From assembly GCF_021869535.1 (NCBI RefSeq), contig NW_026262679.1:83387143-83451142 (forward strand): a stretch of DNA of 64,000 nt, read 5' to 3'. Below, piece after piece: positions 62,601 through 64,000 of the stretch (within the stretch, counting starts at the first letter, position 1; each line of letters opens with the position of its first letter). This DNA comes from Mytilus californianus. Lineage: Eukaryota > Mollusca > Bivalvia > Mytilida > Mytilidae. The notes under the pieces are model-generated. The model saw only the letters and a program-made list of their open reading frames with translations. It was not told where the DNA came from and searched no databases. The position numbers and the translations under genes were made by a program.

Positions 62601-63793
62601 AAGGAGACAACTCGTTTAACAGATGGATTTTCTTACTATCTGCAGATTCAAAGGCGATCAGTCTTCCACTTACATGTATAACTGGTCAAATACACAGGCG
62701 CTTGCGGAATGGTTCCTCTTTACGTCTATAAATATTTTTTTGGGTGTATTTCATTTTTTAGTCGAACTATTCTTAATAGTTTAACTTATTTAATGTGTTC
62801 TGGCTCTTATCCATAAAGTATTACAATAACAGTAATATATATGATGCCCATTTATTCTTTTAGTCCTTTTTGTCGGAAATATATATAAAAAAATGGATAA
62901 AAAGGGGGAGGGGTGACATTCACCGAGCGCCTTTGTTTAAGTATTGTAATATTATGACTCATCAAATGAAACGTTATTCGGATTATTGAAAATTGTGCTT
63001 GTCCTAAGTCTTAACGTTTCAGTTTTGAATTATATTAATTTTCACAATCCTTTAAAATAGCCATGAAGACTTAGTGTAAGTCTGTGGGATCAACAAAACC
63101 TGCGCTTCTTAGACCTTACTCAGTTATATGTTGAGGGATGCTGGGAAATATAAAAATATTCGCATGCGTCTTACTCTAGTGAAGCAAATTGTAAAAAGGT
63201 AAGGTTTTTTAAAATAGTTGAAAATATTCTTACCAAATATACTATTTCGAACACAATTCGATTGCATAAATTTTAAAAAAAAGTGTTTGTCGATTTAATT
63301 TCAAGAGGTAACCGAAAAATGTTCAACGTTGTTTGAAAAAATCACCGGCGTCTGGGAGCTTCTTACATTAGGACTATCCATGATTCATAGATTACAAATT
63401 ATATTTATAGTCACGAATCCTTGAACCTATATTTTTACTGCCTCGAAGCGTTTCATTAATGTATTTCGGGCTTACTATGTTTTTATAAACATAAACAATT
63501 GCACCAAAAAGAGGTGTTATGATTTAACATGTTAAAGCTCACGTATTATGCACAAAAGTGCATTTTGTCACTTTCCGTATTATTCATGACAAATAAATAT
63601 GATAGAGAGGTCGTTCACATTAGCTTAAACACCGATATGACAAGTATGTTACACAAAATAGATAATGATTTGTATACAAATGGGCATTTTTGCATGCGTT
63701 TAACTTACAATCTAGTGCCGCTTCTGATGCTTCACTTCCATCCATAGCCACAACAGCAATCCTGTTACCTGGTCCCTTTGATGCATCTGCCAT
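59656..63793 (-). CDS. Universal stress protein B, with alternative exon 2
   Basis: Exons: 63793-63709; then either 62589-62506 (2a) or 62466-62383 (2b); then 61665-61556 and 59850-59656. With one exon 2 the product is 157 residues. It starts MADASKGPGNRIAVVAMDGS. The final exon has GSRGLGAIRRTLIGS, the USP ATP-binding signature, then SEYILHHSNIPVFI. Exons 2, 3 and 4 (84, 110, 195 nt) equal those of USP A and have the same phases, so the pair arose by tandem gene duplication. Intron 3 holds a C21 tract (61276-61296) and a 76-nt hairpin (60555-60630). Confidence 0.95.
60555..60630. repeat. 76-nt near-perfect hairpin in USP B intron 3
   Basis: 34-nt arms (TATTATCCACAGCAGTCACT onward) differ at two positions and flank an 8-nt loop TGAGCTCT. 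It could be a tiny MITE remnant or a hairpin RNA. Confidence 0.85.
61276..61296. repeat. C21 homopolymer in USP B intron 3
   Basis: Twenty-one consecutive C on the plus strand, so the transcript of USP B would carry G21. Runs of this kind can form quadruplexes and are prone to length errors. Confidence 0.9.
62383..62466 (-). CDS. USP B exon 2b (alternative)
   Basis: An 84-nt exon, phase 1 to phase 1, reading FVKNVYHEGFEVVLMYCVHH then RAQNTYG after the shared Phe codon. Acceptor ATTTTCAG, donor GTAAGT. Only 39 nt separate it from exon 2a, so joining 2a to 2b would need an unusually short intron. Mutually exclusive use is the likely reading. Confidence 0.9.
62506..62589 (-). CDS. USP B exon 2a (alternative)
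   Basis: An 84-nt exon, phase 1 to phase 1, reading FAQNINKVNDDVVVMYYVHH then RAQHDYG after the shared Phe codon. Acceptor TTTACAG, donor GTGAGT. It is homologous to exon 2b and to USP A exon 2. It covers part of the USP fold after the first strand. Confidence 0.9.
62693..62935. mobile_element. hAT-like MITE, relative of 45489-45740
   Basis: Ends CACAGGCGCTTGCGGAATGG and (inverted) CAAAGGCGCTCGGTGAATG. The 8-bp flanks do not match well. It lies in USP B intron 1, 103 bp from exon 2a. Confidence 0.6.
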
Positions 63794-64000
63794 TGTACCG
63801 AAAGTACAGATAAAGTAAAACTACGATAGGTCGAGTGTGACAGTCTAAAAATAAATGTTGTATATTGATTTCACTACAGCTGAATTTATACTGCGCAGTA
63901 TATTATTGATGCCCTGGTAGTAAATTACACAACCAGAGACATTGTGAAAAAAAAATGTTGATGCATTGATTGCACATGACGTTTGCTTTACGCTGTGGTA
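63794..64000 (-). promoter_or_regulatory. Upstream region of USP B
   Basis: The 207 bp before the start codon should contain the 5' untranslated region and possibly the core promoter. A perfect 12-bp palindrome TACTGCGCAGTA lies at 63889-63900, about 100 bp upstream of the ATG. No certain TATA box or heat-shock element array is seen. Confidence 0.35.

Overview
The window is eukaryotic: genes are split by GT-AG introns, the sequence is AT-rich, and repeats fill most introns and spacers. The repeat families (hairpin-headed elements followed by GTCC/GTCT tracts, a tRNA-derived SINE with a CAATCAATCAAT tail, and about ten copies of an element ending near CATTGGCAATCATACCACAT) and the gene content point to a bivalve mollusc, most likely a mussel close to Mytilus. 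The species is an inference; no search was run.

Five genes can be rebuilt exon by exon. (1) 493-14311 (+): the 3' half of a nuclear lamin gene, with coil 2, the rod end, a nuclear localisation signal, the lamin tail (Ig-fold) domain and a terminal CSVM CaaX box. Its introns hold a 134-bp satellite inside a terminal-inverted-repeat element, a 168-bp satellite element, and a minisatellite made from one of its own exons. (2) 28684-42430 (-): a complete 12-exon gene for a 405-residue, membrane-anchored alpha/beta-hydrolase-fold protein whose nucleophile position is Glu. (3) 45904-49101 (+): a complete 4-exon basigin/neuroplastin-like gene (signal peptide, two Ig domains, a transmembrane helix with a buried Glu). 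(4) 50957-56982 (-) and (5) 59656-63793 (-): two tandem universal stress protein genes with matching exon structure. The second has two homologous 84-nt versions of exon 2 separated by only 39 nt.

The gene-poor stretch 14312-28683 is mostly unique AT-rich sequence and transposon debris. It includes a 2.0-kb CACTA element whose empty site can be read from a related repeat in the window. A 740-bp inverted GATATC-rich array lies just upstream of the hydrolase gene. A decayed Penelope-like GIY-YIG fragment and a LINE-like fragment lie between the hydrolase and basigin genes.

The genes do not form one pathway. They serve the nuclear envelope (lamin), membranes (hydrolase-fold protein, basigin) and the stress response (USP pair). 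The two most unusual observations are the lamin splice-acceptor/exon minisatellite and the closely spaced alternative exon pair in the second USP gene.
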